Below are positions 28,703-37,820 of a stretch of 64,000 nucleotides of DNA, in pieces. Source of the stretch: Streptomyces sp. DG1A-41. GTDB lineage: Bacteria; Actinomycetota; Actinomycetes; Streptomycetales; Streptomycetaceae. The translations under genes and the position numbers were made by a program. The stretch's first letter is position 1, and every line of letters begins with the position of its first letter. The notes under the pieces were generated by a model. It saw only the letters and a program-made list of their open reading frames with translations. It ran no database searches and had not been told where the DNA came from. The stretch spans positions 8,765,001 to 8,829,000 of the forward strand of contig NZ_CP146350.1 in assembly GCF_037055355.1 (NCBI RefSeq), written 5' to 3'.

Positions 28703-29491
28703 GTGAACTCATCTGCCACCGCCCACAGAGGCGCCGGCCCTGAACCGCACCCCTTCGCCGGTCCACGGCCGACCACAGGCGGCACCGTCCGCCGCACTCT
28801 GCTGCGCACCGCGCTGACCGGTGCCGCGGCCCTCGGCGCGGGCCTCGCAGCCGCCCGCCCGGCCACCGCCGCCACGAGCGCCCCCGCCCCCGCCGCCGGC
28901 ACCCGGCCCAGTACCCCGCAGGAAGCCCTCGCGGAACTGGCCGCGGGCAACCGCCGCTGGCGAGCCTTCCGCGAACGCCACCCGCACGAAACCCCCGCGA
29001 TCCGGCGGACGCTGACCACCGCCCAGCACCCCTTCGCCGTCGTGCTCGGATGCATCGACTCGCGCGTGCCCCCGGAGCTGGTCTTCGACCAGGGTCTGGG
29101 CGACCTGATGACCGTACGCACCGCCGGCGAGGTACTGGACGAGGCCGTCCTCGGCAGCGTCGCCTACGGCGTCCTGGAACTGGGCATACCGCTGGTCGTG
29201 GTGCTCGGACACCAGTCGTGCGGCGCGGTGCGGGCCGCGGTCGAGGCGGAGCGGTCCGGCGGGCGCCTGCCCGCCCACATCCAGTATCTGGCCGACCAGA
29301 TATGCCCGGCCATCGACCACAGCACGGAAGGGGACGCGCGGATCGACGCCACCGTCGACGCCAACGTCCGCCTCGTCCGCTCCCGGCTGGCCGCGGAGCC
29401 CGACCTCGCCGCCAAGATCAGCACCGGTCGGCTGGCGATCGTCGGCGCCCGCTACGAACTGACCAACCAGGCGGTCCACCACGTCAGTTGA
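28703..29491 (+). CDS. Tat-exported beta-carbonic anhydrase
   Basis: A 262-aa zinc enzyme interconverting CO2 and bicarbonate. Residues 29-58 look like a Tat signal (VRRTLLRTALTGAAALGAG, AxA near TAA|TS). Zinc ligands Cys117, His170 and Cys173 and the Asp119-Arg121 dyad appear in VVLGCIDSRVPPELVFDQ and VVLGHQSCGAV. GTG start at 28703 without a clear ribosome site. Secreted beta-CAs of this type are recurrent in Streptomyces; here it follows the catalase terminator and is probably its own transcript. Confidence 0.9.
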   Translation: MNSSATAHRGAGPEPHPFAGPRPTTGGTVRRTLLRTALTGAAALGAGLAAARPATAATSAPAPAAGTRPSTPQEALAELAAGNRRWRAFRERHPHETPAIRRTLTTAQHPFAVVLGCIDSRVPPELVFDQGLGDLMTVRTAGEVLDEAVLGSVAYGVLELGIPLVVVLGHQSCGAVRAAVEAERSGGRLPAHIQYLADQICPAIDHSTEGDARIDATVDANVRLVRSRLAAEPDLAAKISTGRLAIVGARYELTNQAVHHVS

Positions 29492-29525
29492 GGCCCGGCC
29501 CGGCTACGCCACAGCGGGCCGGGCC
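29492..29525. terminator. hairpin between convergent genes
   Basis: GGCCCGGCCCG pairs with CGGGCCGGGCC across a 12-base loop, between the carbonic anhydrase stop (29491) and the leftward stop at 29532. Confidence 0.7.
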
Positions 29526-29531
29526 GACCTG

Positions 29532-30929
29532 TCACGCCCGCAGCGGATTGCAGCGCGCCGCCGCCATCACGTACCAGGCCGTCGCCCCCGTGTGCCGGTA
29601 CGGATAGTAGCCGAAGCCGAACCCGGTGTCCAGCGGACTGCTCGCGGACACCACCCCCGCCCGCTCCGGCAGCGCCCTGCCGCCGACGGTCTGACCGCCG
29701 CCCAGCAGGTCCTGGGCCTGCTCGATCGAGGCGATCAGCCGCCGGGCACGCGCCTCGTCACCACGCTTCCCGCGCTCCCGCAGAGCCAGCGCGAGATGAG
29801 CCGTCCCCTCGAACCACACACCGTTGCGGTCGGGCTTGGGCTGACCCTGTGCGATCGGCGCGTCCTCGTTCGCCACGCGGCTCGCGGAACTGAAGGTGAC
29901 GCCTTCGTACGACTGCCCCGCGGGCACCGTGCTGTTCCTGCGGCCCGCGTGATCCACGACGGCCAGCTCCGCGACGGCCCAGTCCAGCGAACGGGCGTAC
30001 CCACCCGTGCGGGAGCCGAGCGCCAGATGGGTCCAGGTCTGGGTGTCCTCCGGAACCGGGGACTTGTTGACGGTCACCCCGTCGTTGGTGCCGGTGTAGA
30101 AGAAGCCCCCGGCCGGCTTCCACATCCCGCGTACGAAGGCCTCGGCCCGCGCCCGCCGCTCAAGCCACACCCGGTCGCCGGTCAGCCGGGCGAGCCGGCC
30201 GAAGAGACACACCAGGTCGGTGTTGTGCTCGGTCGACGTGAACGGCAGCTTCTGATTCGCCCCGTCGACGCCGAACTTGTAGCCGCCGAGCGGTTCGTCG
30301 GTACGGCCCGTCCGCTCGATCCACTCGCCGATCCGCACGGCACCGGTGAGGAAACGACGCGCCCGGGTACGGCGGGCGAGGGCGCTCAGCGCGATGCCCG
30401 CCCAGGCCATGTCGCCCACCGCCGTGCCGGTGAAGCCGAACTGCGTACCGACGTTGGCGGTGCCGTCCGCCCGTACGAAGCCGTCGGGCTGCGGCGAGCC
30501 GTCGTAGAAGGTGTACGGCCCGACGTTGTAGGCCTGCCGGAGCCTGCCGTCGTCGTACGCCGGGTCGTGGAGCTGGGCGTAGAGCAGGGCGTCGCCCAAG
30601 TCCCTTGCCCTGGCCAGGCTTTCCTGCCTCCGGGCCGCGAGGTGGGCCAGTACCGCCAGGGCGTTGTCGTAGGTGAACGCGGTGCTGAACAGGCCGGCCT
30701 GGTCGGTGTAGCTCTGGGTCAGGCGGACACTGCCGTGGTCGGGGTAGGCGTCCATGGCGGCGGCGAGAAAGGCGTGCCCTTGGGCCGGGGCCGATGCGGG
30801 ACGCGCGGCGGAGGAACCGGCTGCCAGGGCCTGCCCCGAGCCGACGGCGGTGAGCCCCGCAGCACTGATGCCGATTCCGGCACCGATGAGCGAACGCCGG
30901 CTGAGTGCCGGGCCTGGTCTGCCAGTCAT
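29532..30929 (-). CDS. Tat-exported six-hairpin (alpha/alpha toroid)-like protein
   Basis: A 465-aa protein. Tat signal at about 10-37 (SRRSLIGAGIGISAAGLTAV, cleavage near ALA|AGS). The mature part has repeated aromatic helix pairs: QSYTDQAGLFSTAFTYDNAL, NVGPYTFYDGSPQPDGF, VGDMAWAGIALSALARRT, PFTSTEHNTDLVCLFGRLA, NGVWFEGTAHLALALRERG and GFGFGYYPYRHTGATAWYVM. This pattern is typical of six-hairpin glycosidase-like proteins (related to GH8/GH9/GH76-type toroids), but no catalytic pair is certain. AAGGGAG precedes the ATG. A LacI-type palindrome lies 11 bp upstream, so sugar-responsive control is likely. Confidence 0.75.
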   Translation of the reverse strand: MTGRPGPALSRRSLIGAGIGISAAGLTAVGSGQALAAGSSAARPASAPAQGHAFLAAAMDAYPDHGSVRLTQSYTDQAGLFSTAFTYDNALAVLAHLAARRQESLARARDLGDALLYAQLHDPAYDDGRLRQAYNVGPYTFYDGSPQPDGFVRADGTANVGTQFGFTGTAVGDMAWAGIALSALARRTRARRFLTGAVRIGEWIERTGRTDEPLGGYKFGVDGANQKLPFTSTEHNTDLVCLFGRLARLTGDRVWLERRARAEAFVRGMWKPAGGFFYTGTNDGVTVNKSPVPEDTQTWTHLALGSRTGGYARSLDWAVAELAVVDHAGRRNSTVPAGQSYEGVTFSSASRVANEDAPIAQGQPKPDRNGVWFEGTAHLALALRERGKRGDEARARRLIASIEQAQDLLGGGQTVGGRALPERAGVVSASSPLDTGFGFGYYPYRHTGATAWYVMAAARCNPLRA

Positions 30930-30939
30930 GAATCTCCCT

Positions 30940-30953
30940 TGAGAGCGCTCTCA
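30940..30953. promoter_or_regulatory. LacI-family-type operator palindrome
   Basis: TGAGAGCGCTCTCA is a perfect 14-bp palindrome with the central CG step typical of LacI/GalR operators, close in form to the CebR box TGGGAGCGCTCCCA. It ends 11 bp before the ATG and abuts the ribosome site, so binding would block transcription early. No LacI regulator is encoded in the window. Confidence 0.65.
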
Positions 30954-31045
30954 CTCAGTGCGCGCTCATTGTGCTGGCGCTCCGGGAGCGGGTCAACGCC
31001 CTGTTCGAAAAGGAGATTTGCGCAGGAAGGCGAACGGCGAGTGGA

Positions 31046-32764
31046 TCACTCACACACGATCTCGTCACGCGGCGTGTAGTGCGTCCGGAACGGCTCGCGC
31101 TTCACCTCCCGGCCGTCGCTGTAGAAGACGCGCTCCACCGTGACGTCGAACCCTTGGAGCGGCGTCTGCGGCACGCACTCCTTGTCGTCGCTCACCTTCT
31201 TCTCGGGCTTCTTCACCTCGGTGCGCGGGCCCTTGACCGACTTGATCTCGTCGTACTTCCTGGTGCCGAGGAAGGAGACGGTCACGGACGTGTCCGTGGA
31301 CTCGGCCTGGATGTAGATCGCCTTGCCGGAGTCGTTGGTGAACCTCAGGTCCAGGCTGCCCCAGGCGACCGTCGCCTCGCGGCCCTCCGGGTATCGCTCG
31401 ATGTAGAAGGAGTGCGCGCCGTGCTCCACGGGCTTGACCCCGGCGAAGAACAGCGCGTTGTACACGGTCGTCGCCACGGCCGAGACACCGCCGCCCGACG
31501 CCTTCGTGAACCGGTCGTTGAGGATGATGACGCCCTCGACGAAGCCGTTGGCCTCGGTGCGCTCGCCGACGGTCCGGTTGAAGCTCCACGTCTCGTCCGG
31601 CCTGACGAGGGAGCCGTTGATGAGTTCCACGGCCCGGCCGACGTTCTTCGTGCGGTACTCCGCCGGTTCGAAGTGGACGGTGAAGGAGGACATCGTCTCC
31701 GTCAGCCCCAGCTCCGCGGCGTTCGCGCGGGTGACCTCGGGCTGGATCCTGTCCACGGCCACCTCGCCGCTGCGGGCAGCGCCCGACCTGGTGAGCAGCG
31801 GCAGCACCGCCTTGCCCAGCGCCTTGTCGGTGACCTTCTGGCCCACCCTGGCGTCCTCGGCGATCACGGCCCTGTCGCCGTCCGGCCGCAGCCTGGCGTT
31901 CTCGGCGGTGGTGGTGACGTCGTCCAGGGGACCGGCCACGGCGGGATCATCGCGCAGGCCCTTGGCGTCCAGCTCCGGTCTCAGTCTTCCGCTGCCGTCC
32001 GGCCGCATCGCCAGGTGCTCGCCCAGCACAAACTGCCCGACCGTGAACCGCTTGCCGGCCGCGGTGAGCGTGACGGGCGCCGACATGGCCGGCTCGGCGA
32101 ACGTGCGCACTGCCCGCCGTACCTCGTCGGCCGTGACCTTCGGACGGGTCTCGCGGGCGGGCAGCGGCGTGACCGAGCGGGTGTCGCCGCGTAGGAAGGA
32201 GGAGCGCAGCAAACCCACGGCGTCTTCCACGTCCAGCGCGTACCCCGTGCGCGGCACGACCTCCTCGACCCGCCCGTCCTCGAAGGCGACGGCACCGTCC
32301 CGGACCTTCTGGTCGAGCCCCTTCGCCAGCCGGCCGAGGGCTGCCCGGGCCTTGTCCTCGTCGAGGCGTACGACCGGCTCGATCTCACCGCCCGAGCGGA
32401 AGAACCCGCCGATCACGCTGAACGGATCGGCGCCGATGCGCGCCGCCCGGTCGACAGTCTCCCCGACGTCGAAGGAGAGACCGGCACGCCGCGGATCGAC
32501 CCTGCCCGTACGGTCACCGACCTTCACGGACAGCTCCCGCGCCCCGGCCGCCCCCAGCCGCCGCTCCAGCTTCCGCACCGCCTCCGCACGGCTCAGGCCC
32601 CCGATCTCCACCCCGCGCACCGTCGTACCGGAGTCGATCTCCCCGCCCGTCAGCATCAGCCCGGCGAGATACAGACCGCCGACGCCCACGGCCAGCGCGC
32701 CACCGGCCAGGGCCATGGGCGGAAGGGACGTGAGGCGCGGAACGGAGGTTATTCGGGGGCGCAT
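31046..32764 (-). CDS. VanW-family membrane-anchored protein with peptidoglycan-binding-4 domain
   Basis: A 572-aa protein with an N-terminal anchor (about 15-42, LPPMALAGGALAVGVGGLYL). The middle has a duplicated PG_binding_4 region (about 60-340; VRGVEIGGLSRAEAVRKLER, VVPRTGYALDVEDAVGLLRS). The VanW domain follows (about 365-500): YRTKNVGRAVELINGSLVRP, TWSFNRTVGERTEANGFVEG, ASGGGVSAVATTVYNALFFA. The Lys/Glu-rich tail resembles a G5-like extension. VanW domains occur near glycopeptide-resistance and cell-wall genes but have no settled activity. ATG 32764 follows AGGAGACCC. Confidence 0.88.
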   Translation of the reverse strand: MRPRITSVPRLTSLPPMALAGGALAVGVGGLYLAGLMLTGGEIDSGTTVRGVEIGGLSRAEAVRKLERRLGAAGARELSVKVGDRTGRVDPRRAGLSFDVGETVDRAARIGADPFSVIGGFFRSGGEIEPVVRLDEDKARAALGRLAKGLDQKVRDGAVAFEDGRVEEVVPRTGYALDVEDAVGLLRSSFLRGDTRSVTPLPARETRPKVTADEVRRAVRTFAEPAMSAPVTLTAAGKRFTVGQFVLGEHLAMRPDGSGRLRPELDAKGLRDDPAVAGPLDDVTTTAENARLRPDGDRAVIAEDARVGQKVTDKALGKAVLPLLTRSGAARSGEVAVDRIQPEVTRANAAELGLTETMSSFTVHFEPAEYRTKNVGRAVELINGSLVRPDETWSFNRTVGERTEANGFVEGVIILNDRFTKASGGGVSAVATTVYNALFFAGVKPVEHGAHSFYIERYPEGREATVAWGSLDLRFTNDSGKAIYIQAESTDTSVTVSFLGTRKYDEIKSVKGPRTEVKKPEKKVSDDKECVPQTPLQGFDVTVERVFYSDGREVKREPFRTHYTPRDEIVCE

Positions 32765-32983
32765 GGGTCTCCTGGAGATCGATGACGACGGTGCACCCGA
32801 TGACGCGACGCTGCCGCGGGCAATCACATCAAGCTATCCACATCCCGGCGGCAAACCGGTATGGCCCAGACCACTTATGTCCGAGAGCACGCCGGAACCG
32901 GCCGGTCCGTGCCCACGCTCCGACCGGGCCACAGAGTGACAACGGCGAACAACTGTCCGGTGGTTGGCGAGGTCTACGCCACC

Positions 32984-33567
32984 ATGAAGATCTCTTTCCT
33001 GATGCACAACGGCTGCGCCCCGGCCTCGCAGACCTGCGCGCCCTCGTCGACGGCCACCTGCGCGACCGGCCCTCTCCGGGCGCCGTCAGAATCCCGTGCG
33101 TCACGAAGGACGGCTTCCTCGCACTCAGGGCCTGGCGGCGCACCGCCCACGCGGAGGCCCGCACCATCGACGTCACGGAAGAGGCCCTGACGGTCGAGGC
33201 CCGCCTGCACGGCGCCGAACTCCACGAGGACGCCACCGTACGGATGCGCCTGCGGGGGAGCGACACCGTACGGGACCTCCGCCCCCGGATCGACGACGAC
33301 GGCAGAGACTTCTCCTCCGCAGGCCCCGAGGACCTGATGGGCGGTGCGGCCGGCCCGGCCCGGATCTGGGACGCCTTCGTCCGGCCCACCACCGACGCGC
33401 CGCCGATCCGGATCGGCCGGCTCCTCGACGACGTGGCGGACCGCAAGGACGTCCTCGTCCACCCGGCGCTCACGGCGGGCGGATCCTCCTCGCGCCCCCG
33501 CTGCACCGTCGACAACGACCTCGCGATCGAGGTGACACCGGCCGAATCGCCGGTATGCCCGAAATAA
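32984..33567 (+). pseudogene. GT4-like glycosyltransferase gene remnant
   Basis: ATG 32984 opens MKISFLMHNG, the start typical of Streptomyces family-4 glycosyltransferases (MKISFLIHNAYGIGGT...), then loses the frame. From about 33010 another frame reads LADLRALVDGHLRDRPSPG, CVTKDGFLALRAWRRTAHAE, TVEARLHGAELHEDATVRM and PPIRIGRLLDDVADRKDVLV, the beta-rich accessory region I associate with Streptomyces transferases in glycan clusters. Catalytic domains are missing, so a large internal deletion removed them. The family assignment of the C-terminal part is a recollection, not a motif proof. Confidence 0.55.
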
Positions 33568-33728
33568 AAAACCCTCGACTCCCGGATGGTCATTTCGTCG
33601 GTGCAGCGCGACAGGCATGTGTGGATTCGGTGCAAAGCGGCGGCAAAAAGGTCAGGCGCTCGTCCGCAACGGCCGTAATCGCGAAGGGGACTTGCGGCGA
33701 TAACCAAACTCAAGTACCTAGATGAATC

Positions 33729-34391
33729 ATGAACCTGTTCAACCGCGTCGTGCCGTCCCGCCGGCAGACGCCGCCGATCCCCCCACAGCGTCCCGCGGGC
33801 GCACCGGCTTCCCCCACCGCGGTCCTGCCCGACCCCGACCTGGTGAATCTCACCGGCGAATGGGTCGTCGACCCTGCTCACAGCAGGATCGGCTTCTCCG
33901 TCCGGCATGCCATGGTGACCACCGTGCGCGGTTGTTTCCTGGAGTACGAAAGCCGCCTCTACTTCGACGCGCGCAACCCCGCCCGGTCACGGGCCGATCT
34001 CACCCTGTTCACCGCCAGCGTCGACACCGGGGTGGAACAACGCGACGCCCACCTGGTCGGCCGTGACTTCCTCGATGCCGCGACCTATCCACGAATGCGT
34101 TTCACCAGTACCGCGGTGGAACAGGCGGGTGCCGACCTCTATCGCATGTCGGGCGACCTCACCATCAAAGGCATATCGCGGCCGGTCGTACTGGAGATGA
34201 CCTACATCGGGCACGTCACCGACCCCTTCGGATACGACAGGGTCGGATTCGACGGCACCACCACCATCGACCGCTCCGACTGGGGCCTGACGTACAACAG
34301 CAGGCTGGCCGAGGGAGGCGCGATGGTGAGCGAGAAGGTGCGGCTGCAACTCGACATCGCCGCCATCCGCACGGCCCCGGCGGCCGGCTGA
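33729..34391 (+). CDS. YceI-family lipocalin-like protein
   Basis: A 220-aa protein. After a Pro-rich N-terminal 38 residues comes the YceI fold: LTGEWVVDPAHSRIGFSVRH, VRGCFLEYESRLYFDARNPA, SVDTGVEQRDAHLVGRDFLD, YPRMRFTSTAVEQ, LTIKGISRPVVLEMTYIGHV, DRSDWGLTYNSRL. YceI proteins bind long polyisoprenoids or amphiphiles. No signal peptide, so cytosolic here. Convergent with the MOSC gene. Confidence 0.92.
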   Translation: MNLFNRVVPSRRQTPPIPPQRPAGAPASPTAVLPDPDLVNLTGEWVVDPAHSRIGFSVRHAMVTTVRGCFLEYESRLYFDARNPARSRADLTLFTASVDTGVEQRDAHLVGRDFLDAATYPRMRFTSTAVEQAGADLYRMSGDLTIKGISRPVVLEMTYIGHVTDPFGYDRVGFDGTTTIDRSDWGLTYNSRLAEGGAMVSEKVRLQLDIAAIRTAPAAG

Positions 34392-34417
34392 ACACACACC
34401 GGGCGCGGGGGTGCGCC

Positions 34418-34918
34418 TCATGGCCCGGCATCGTCGGGTCCGGCGACGACGCGGAACGTCGCCGGGCCCAGCGTGATCTCCCCGTCGCTCAGCGGCGTGC
34501 ACCGCACACCGCCCCGCCCGCGCAGGGCGCGCTGTGCGCCGGGGCCTATGGTCACGTCCATCCAGGCACAGGGCCGGGCCGGCCGGGTCACGGCGAACAC
34601 CACCGGCCCGGTGCCGCAGTCGAGGGCGATCGTCGATCCGACGCAGGAGTCGATGTCGACACCCTTGAGCAGGACGTTGCGGCGGGTGTGCCGGAGGTCG
34701 GCGTCCGCCGGGAGGTTCTCCGCGGCCATGAGGGTCACCGCCGCGTTCCGGTGGGCGGGCCGGGCGTAGTAGCGGTCGCCGACCAGTCCCAGACCGCGGC
34801 GTACCTCCACCCGGGGGACGAGCTCGTCGGACGGGCCGGGGGAGGGGCCGCCCGCCGGCCGCCCGGCCAGCCGGTGCGCGGGCGACACCAGCAGTTGCAG
34901 CACCTCCACATCGGTCAT
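34418..34918 (-). CDS. MOSC-domain protein
   Basis: A 166-aa MOSC (molybdenum cofactor sulfurase C-terminal) domain protein, a class that carries sulfur or binds molybdenum cofactor. Visible features: VEVRRGLGLVGDRYYARPAH, AVTLMAAENLPAD, HTRRNVLLKGVDID, and the conserved cysteine in TRPARPCAWMD. Length is close to a stand-alone MOSC domain. No molybdenum-cofactor genes are adjacent; the only molybdoenzyme trace in the window is the remnant at 9.1-9.5 kb. Confidence 0.9.
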   Translation of the reverse strand: MTDVEVLQLLVSPAHRLAGRPAGGPSPGPSDELVPRVEVRRGLGLVGDRYYARPAHRNAAVTLMAAENLPADADLRHTRRNVLLKGVDIDSCVGSTIALDCGTGPVVFAVTRPARPCAWMDVTIGPGAQRALRGRGGVRCTPLSDGEITLGPATFRVVAGPDDAGP

Positions 34919-34975
34919 GGCGTCAACGGTACGCCTGGGTAACGACCGCCCGGTGGGCCTGTGGGAGGCGTACGG

Positions 34976-35986
34976 TCACTCGTCCTGCCTCCGCCCGAGC
35001 CCGCCGTCCTCGAGTGGGGCCCGGCCGTCCGCCGACTCGCCCGCGGTGAGGTGCTCCAGGACCTCGACCAGTTCCTGGCACGCGCGCCCCACCGAACGCC
35101 GGGTGTTGATCTGCTCGGTGATCACGGCCGACAGGATCAAGGCCGTCAAGGCCATGGCCCCGTTGAACGCCTGGAGCTTGATCATCACCTCCACCCTGGT
35201 CAGCCGCTCGAACGGTCCGGCCCGGTCGGTCGCCGCCACCGTCGCCGTGATCGACGCGAACAGGGCGCACAGCATGCTGCCGGCCAACTGGAAGCGCAGA
35301 GCCGCCCAGATCAGCAGGGGATAGACGAGGAAGAGCAGACTGACCGGGCTGTGCGCGGCCAGCGGAACGACACAGCAGATGATCAGCGCGAGGCCCGTGG
35401 CCTCCTTCCAGCGCGCCAGGCGCAGCGGCGGGCGGACGCGGGACAGCAGGAGCAGCACCGGGGCGACGATCAGCACACCCATCGCGTCACCCACCCACCA
35501 GGCCAGCCACACGGCCCAGAAGCTCGCCCAGTCGAGCTTGCCCGTGACGAGCAGAAGACCGGCGCCCACCGTCGAACTGATCAGCATGGCGGTGAACGCG
35601 CCCAGGAACACCAGGGCGAGACCGTCCCGCAGCCGCGCCAGATCGGTGCGGAAACCGGCCCGGCGCAGCAGCAGGTACCCCACGACGGGCGCGACCGTGT
35701 TGCCCACCAGGACGCCGAACGACGAGGGGCTCGGCGATGTGAGGGACAGGATGACGAGGAAGGCGCCCAGGGCGATCCCAGGCCAGCAGCGCAGCCCGAA
35801 GATCAGCAGGAAGGCGACCGAGACTCCGGTGGGAGGCCAGATGGGGGTGACGACCGAGCCACCGACGACCAGTTCCCGCAGCAGGCCCAGCTGCCCGGAG
35901 ACGTAGTAGCAGGCGGCGACGGCCAGCGTCTGGAGAGCGACGACGACCGGCGTACGCAGATCCTGGCTAGCCACCACAGCAGCCAT
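34976..35986 (-). CDS. MASE1-domain integral membrane sensor
   Basis: A 336-aa protein with about eight membrane segments. MASE1 markers: YYVSGQLGLLRELVVGGSVV, TPIWPPTGVSVAFLLIFGLR, PGIALGAFL, FGVLVGNTVAPVVGYLLLRR, WLAWWVGDAMGVLIVAPVLL. MASE1 is normally the input part of histidine kinases or GGDEF proteins, but this protein ends about 40 residues after the last TM (a short acidic helix). The output may be the SpoIIE phosphatase encoded 51 bp upstream in the same direction. Confidence 0.88.
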   Translation of the reverse strand: MAAVVASQDLRTPVVVALQTLAVAACYYVSGQLGLLRELVVGGSVVTPIWPPTGVSVAFLLIFGLRCWPGIALGAFLVILSLTSPSPSSFGVLVGNTVAPVVGYLLLRRAGFRTDLARLRDGLALVFLGAFTAMLISSTVGAGLLLVTGKLDWASFWAVWLAWWVGDAMGVLIVAPVLLLLSRVRPPLRLARWKEATGLALIICCVVPLAAHSPVSLLFLVYPLLIWAALRFQLAGSMLCALFASITATVAATDRAGPFERLTRVEVMIKLQAFNGAMALTALILSAVITEQINTRRSVGRACQELVEVLEHLTAGESADGRAPLEDGGLGRRQDE

Positions 35987-36037
35987 GAGACACCGAGGCC
36001 GCCGCGACGGCGAGGTGAGAGCGGGGGCCCTGCGGCC

Positions 36038-36868
36038 CTATGGCTGAGCCTCCGGCCCGTCGAGGCCGACCACCAGCACGGCGGCGTCGTCGTCGTGCCC
36101 CACACGCTCGGCACCCTTGATGAGGGCGGCCGCGAGCGCGTCCACGTCCATGCCCGCCACCGCCGCGGTCCCCGCGAGCCGCGTCACCTGGTCGAGGCCC
36201 TCCTCGAGCGGCAGGGAGGGCCCCTCCACGACACCGTCCGTGAGCAGCACGAACACGCCACCCGTGGTCAGCTCGTACCGGGTCACCGGATACGGCACCC
36301 CCGCCAGGATCCCCAGGGGCGGCCCGCCCTCGTCCGCGGTGACGCCGGACTTCCCGTCGGCCGTGGCCCAGACGCAGGGCAGGTGCCCGGCCCGCGCGCT
36401 CTCCAGCACGCCGGCGCACGGGTCGAGCCGCATGAAGGTGCAGGTGGCGAACAGATCGGAGCCCAGGGACACCAGCAGATCGTTGGTCCGGGCCAGGACC
36501 TCGCCCGGCTCGCTGGTGACGGAGGCCAGGGCCCGCAGTCCGGCCCGCACCTGCCCCATGAAGGCGGCGGCCTCGATGTTGTGTCCCTGGACGTCACCGA
36601 TGGACACCCCGATACGGCCGTCGCCCAGCGTGAACGCGTCGTACCAGTCGCCGCCCACGTTGAGCCCCTGGCATGCGGGCGCGTACCGCACGGCGAGATG
36701 CAGCCGGTGGGCGACGGGCAGGTCGCGCGGGAGCATGCCGCGCTGAAGCGCGATGGCCAGCTCGACCCGCGACCGCTGCATCTCGGCCTGTGCGCGCGCC
36801 TGGGCCGTCAGGGCCTCGAGCCTGGTCAGCAGCTCGTCGCCGTCGTCCGTCGTGCCGGTGCGGGACAT
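36038..36868 (-). CDS. SpoIIE-type PP2C phosphatase
   Basis: A 276-aa phosphatase with a short N-terminal coiled coil (LLTRLEALTAQARAQAEMQR) and a complete SpoIIE domain: LAIALQRGMLPRDLP, VGGDWYDAFTL, IGDVQGHNIEAAAFMGQVR, SARAGHLPCVWATADG, LLTDGVVEGPS and HDDDAAVLVVGL, with the metal-binding aspartates in place. It dephosphorylates serine on an anti-anti-sigma or similar protein. It has no sensor domain of its own; the MASE1 membrane protein follows after 51 bp, suggesting a two-gene sensor-effector unit. Confidence 0.9.
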   Translation of the reverse strand: MSRTGTTDDGDELLTRLEALTAQARAQAEMQRSRVELAIALQRGMLPRDLPVAHRLHLAVRYAPACQGLNVGGDWYDAFTLGDGRIGVSIGDVQGHNIEAAAFMGQVRAGLRALASVTSEPGEVLARTNDLLVSLGSDLFATCTFMRLDPCAGVLESARAGHLPCVWATADGKSGVTADEGGPPLGILAGVPYPVTRYELTTGGVFVLLTDGVVEGPSLPLEEGLDQVTRLAGTAAVAGMDVDALAAALIKGAERVGHDDDAAVLVVGLDGPEAQP

Positions 36869-36989
36869 TGATCACTCCGGCGAGGATGGCCACGGTCGGT
36901 GACCACCCTCGATGGCAAATCGCACGATTCAGGTCCATAGGATGATACGTGGCCGGGGCCTCGGCGACGACTCGCACTCCCCGCACCCG

Positions 36990-37793
36990 TCACCGCACCG
37001 ACCGCTCCGCCTCGCGATCCGAGCGCCGCCCGACCGCCGCCAGGACGAACGTGACGCTGATCAGCAAAGCCCAGGCGCCGAACTTCTGCACGCCCACCGG
37101 CTCCCAACCGTGCTCCTGGAACGGATAGCGCCAGGCGCCGACGAAGGTGGCGAGGTTCTCCGCCACCCACAGGAAAAACCCGATCAGGACGAACGACAGC
37201 GCCAACGGCATGCGTCGGCGCACACCCCGCACCGTGAAACACACCGACGTCCCCGCGGTGACGGCCAGCAGCAGTCCGGCCAGCACCCAGCGCGCGTCGG
37301 GCAGCCAGTGATGGCTGAAGAAGTTGACGTAGACGGCCGCGGCCACCACCGCCGTCGCCCGCGGGCGGTAGCGCACGAGCGCCAGATCGAACAGACGCCA
37401 GGCCCGGCACACGTAGCTGCCGACCGCCGCGTAGAGGAACCCTCCGTACAGCGGAACACCGGCGAACTTCAGCACACCCGGCTCCGGGTAGCTCCACGAA
37501 CCGAGCGACACCTTCACCAGCTCGAAGGCCAGACCGATGACGTGACAGACCGTTATGACGGCGACGTCCCGCCCGCTCTCCCAGCCGCGCAGCCAGAACA
37601 CCAGCGTGAGCAGCACGCCGTAGACCACCAGCAGGTCGTAGCGCGCGACGGGAAGATCGGGCAGCAGGGCGGACACGGCCACGCCGGACAGCAGCGCGAT
37701 GGCGAACGCGCACGCCCGGGTCTGCGTCCAGGCGAAGTCGAGCGCCTGCCGAACCGGCGCGGCCCGGAGGTCGGCGAAAGTTGGAGGGATCAT
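36990..37793 (-). CDS. DUF817 integral membrane protein
   Basis: A 267-aa protein with about seven TM helices. DUF817 features: ALDFAWTQTRACAFAIALL, ARYDLLVVYGVLLTLVFWLR, HVIGLAFELVKVSLGSWSYP, YVNFFSHHWLPDARW, GFFLWVAENLATFVGAWRYP, FGAWALLISVTFVLA. Function unknown. Follows the phosphate transporter block, 27 bp beyond the end of the next gene, so could be the last gene of that operon. Confidence 0.9.
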   Translation of the reverse strand: MIPPTFADLRAAPVRQALDFAWTQTRACAFAIALLSGVAVSALLPDLPVARYDLLVVYGVLLTLVFWLRGWESGRDVAVITVCHVIGLAFELVKVSLGSWSYPEPGVLKFAGVPLYGGFLYAAVGSYVCRAWRLFDLALVRYRPRATAVVAAAVYVNFFSHHWLPDARWVLAGLLLAVTAGTSVCFTVRGVRRRMPLALSFVLIGFFLWVAENLATFVGAWRYPFQEHGWEPVGVQKFGAWALLISVTFVLAAVGRRSDREAERSVR

Positions 37794-37820
37794 GGTGCCC
37801 TGTAGGACGGGCCCGCGCCC

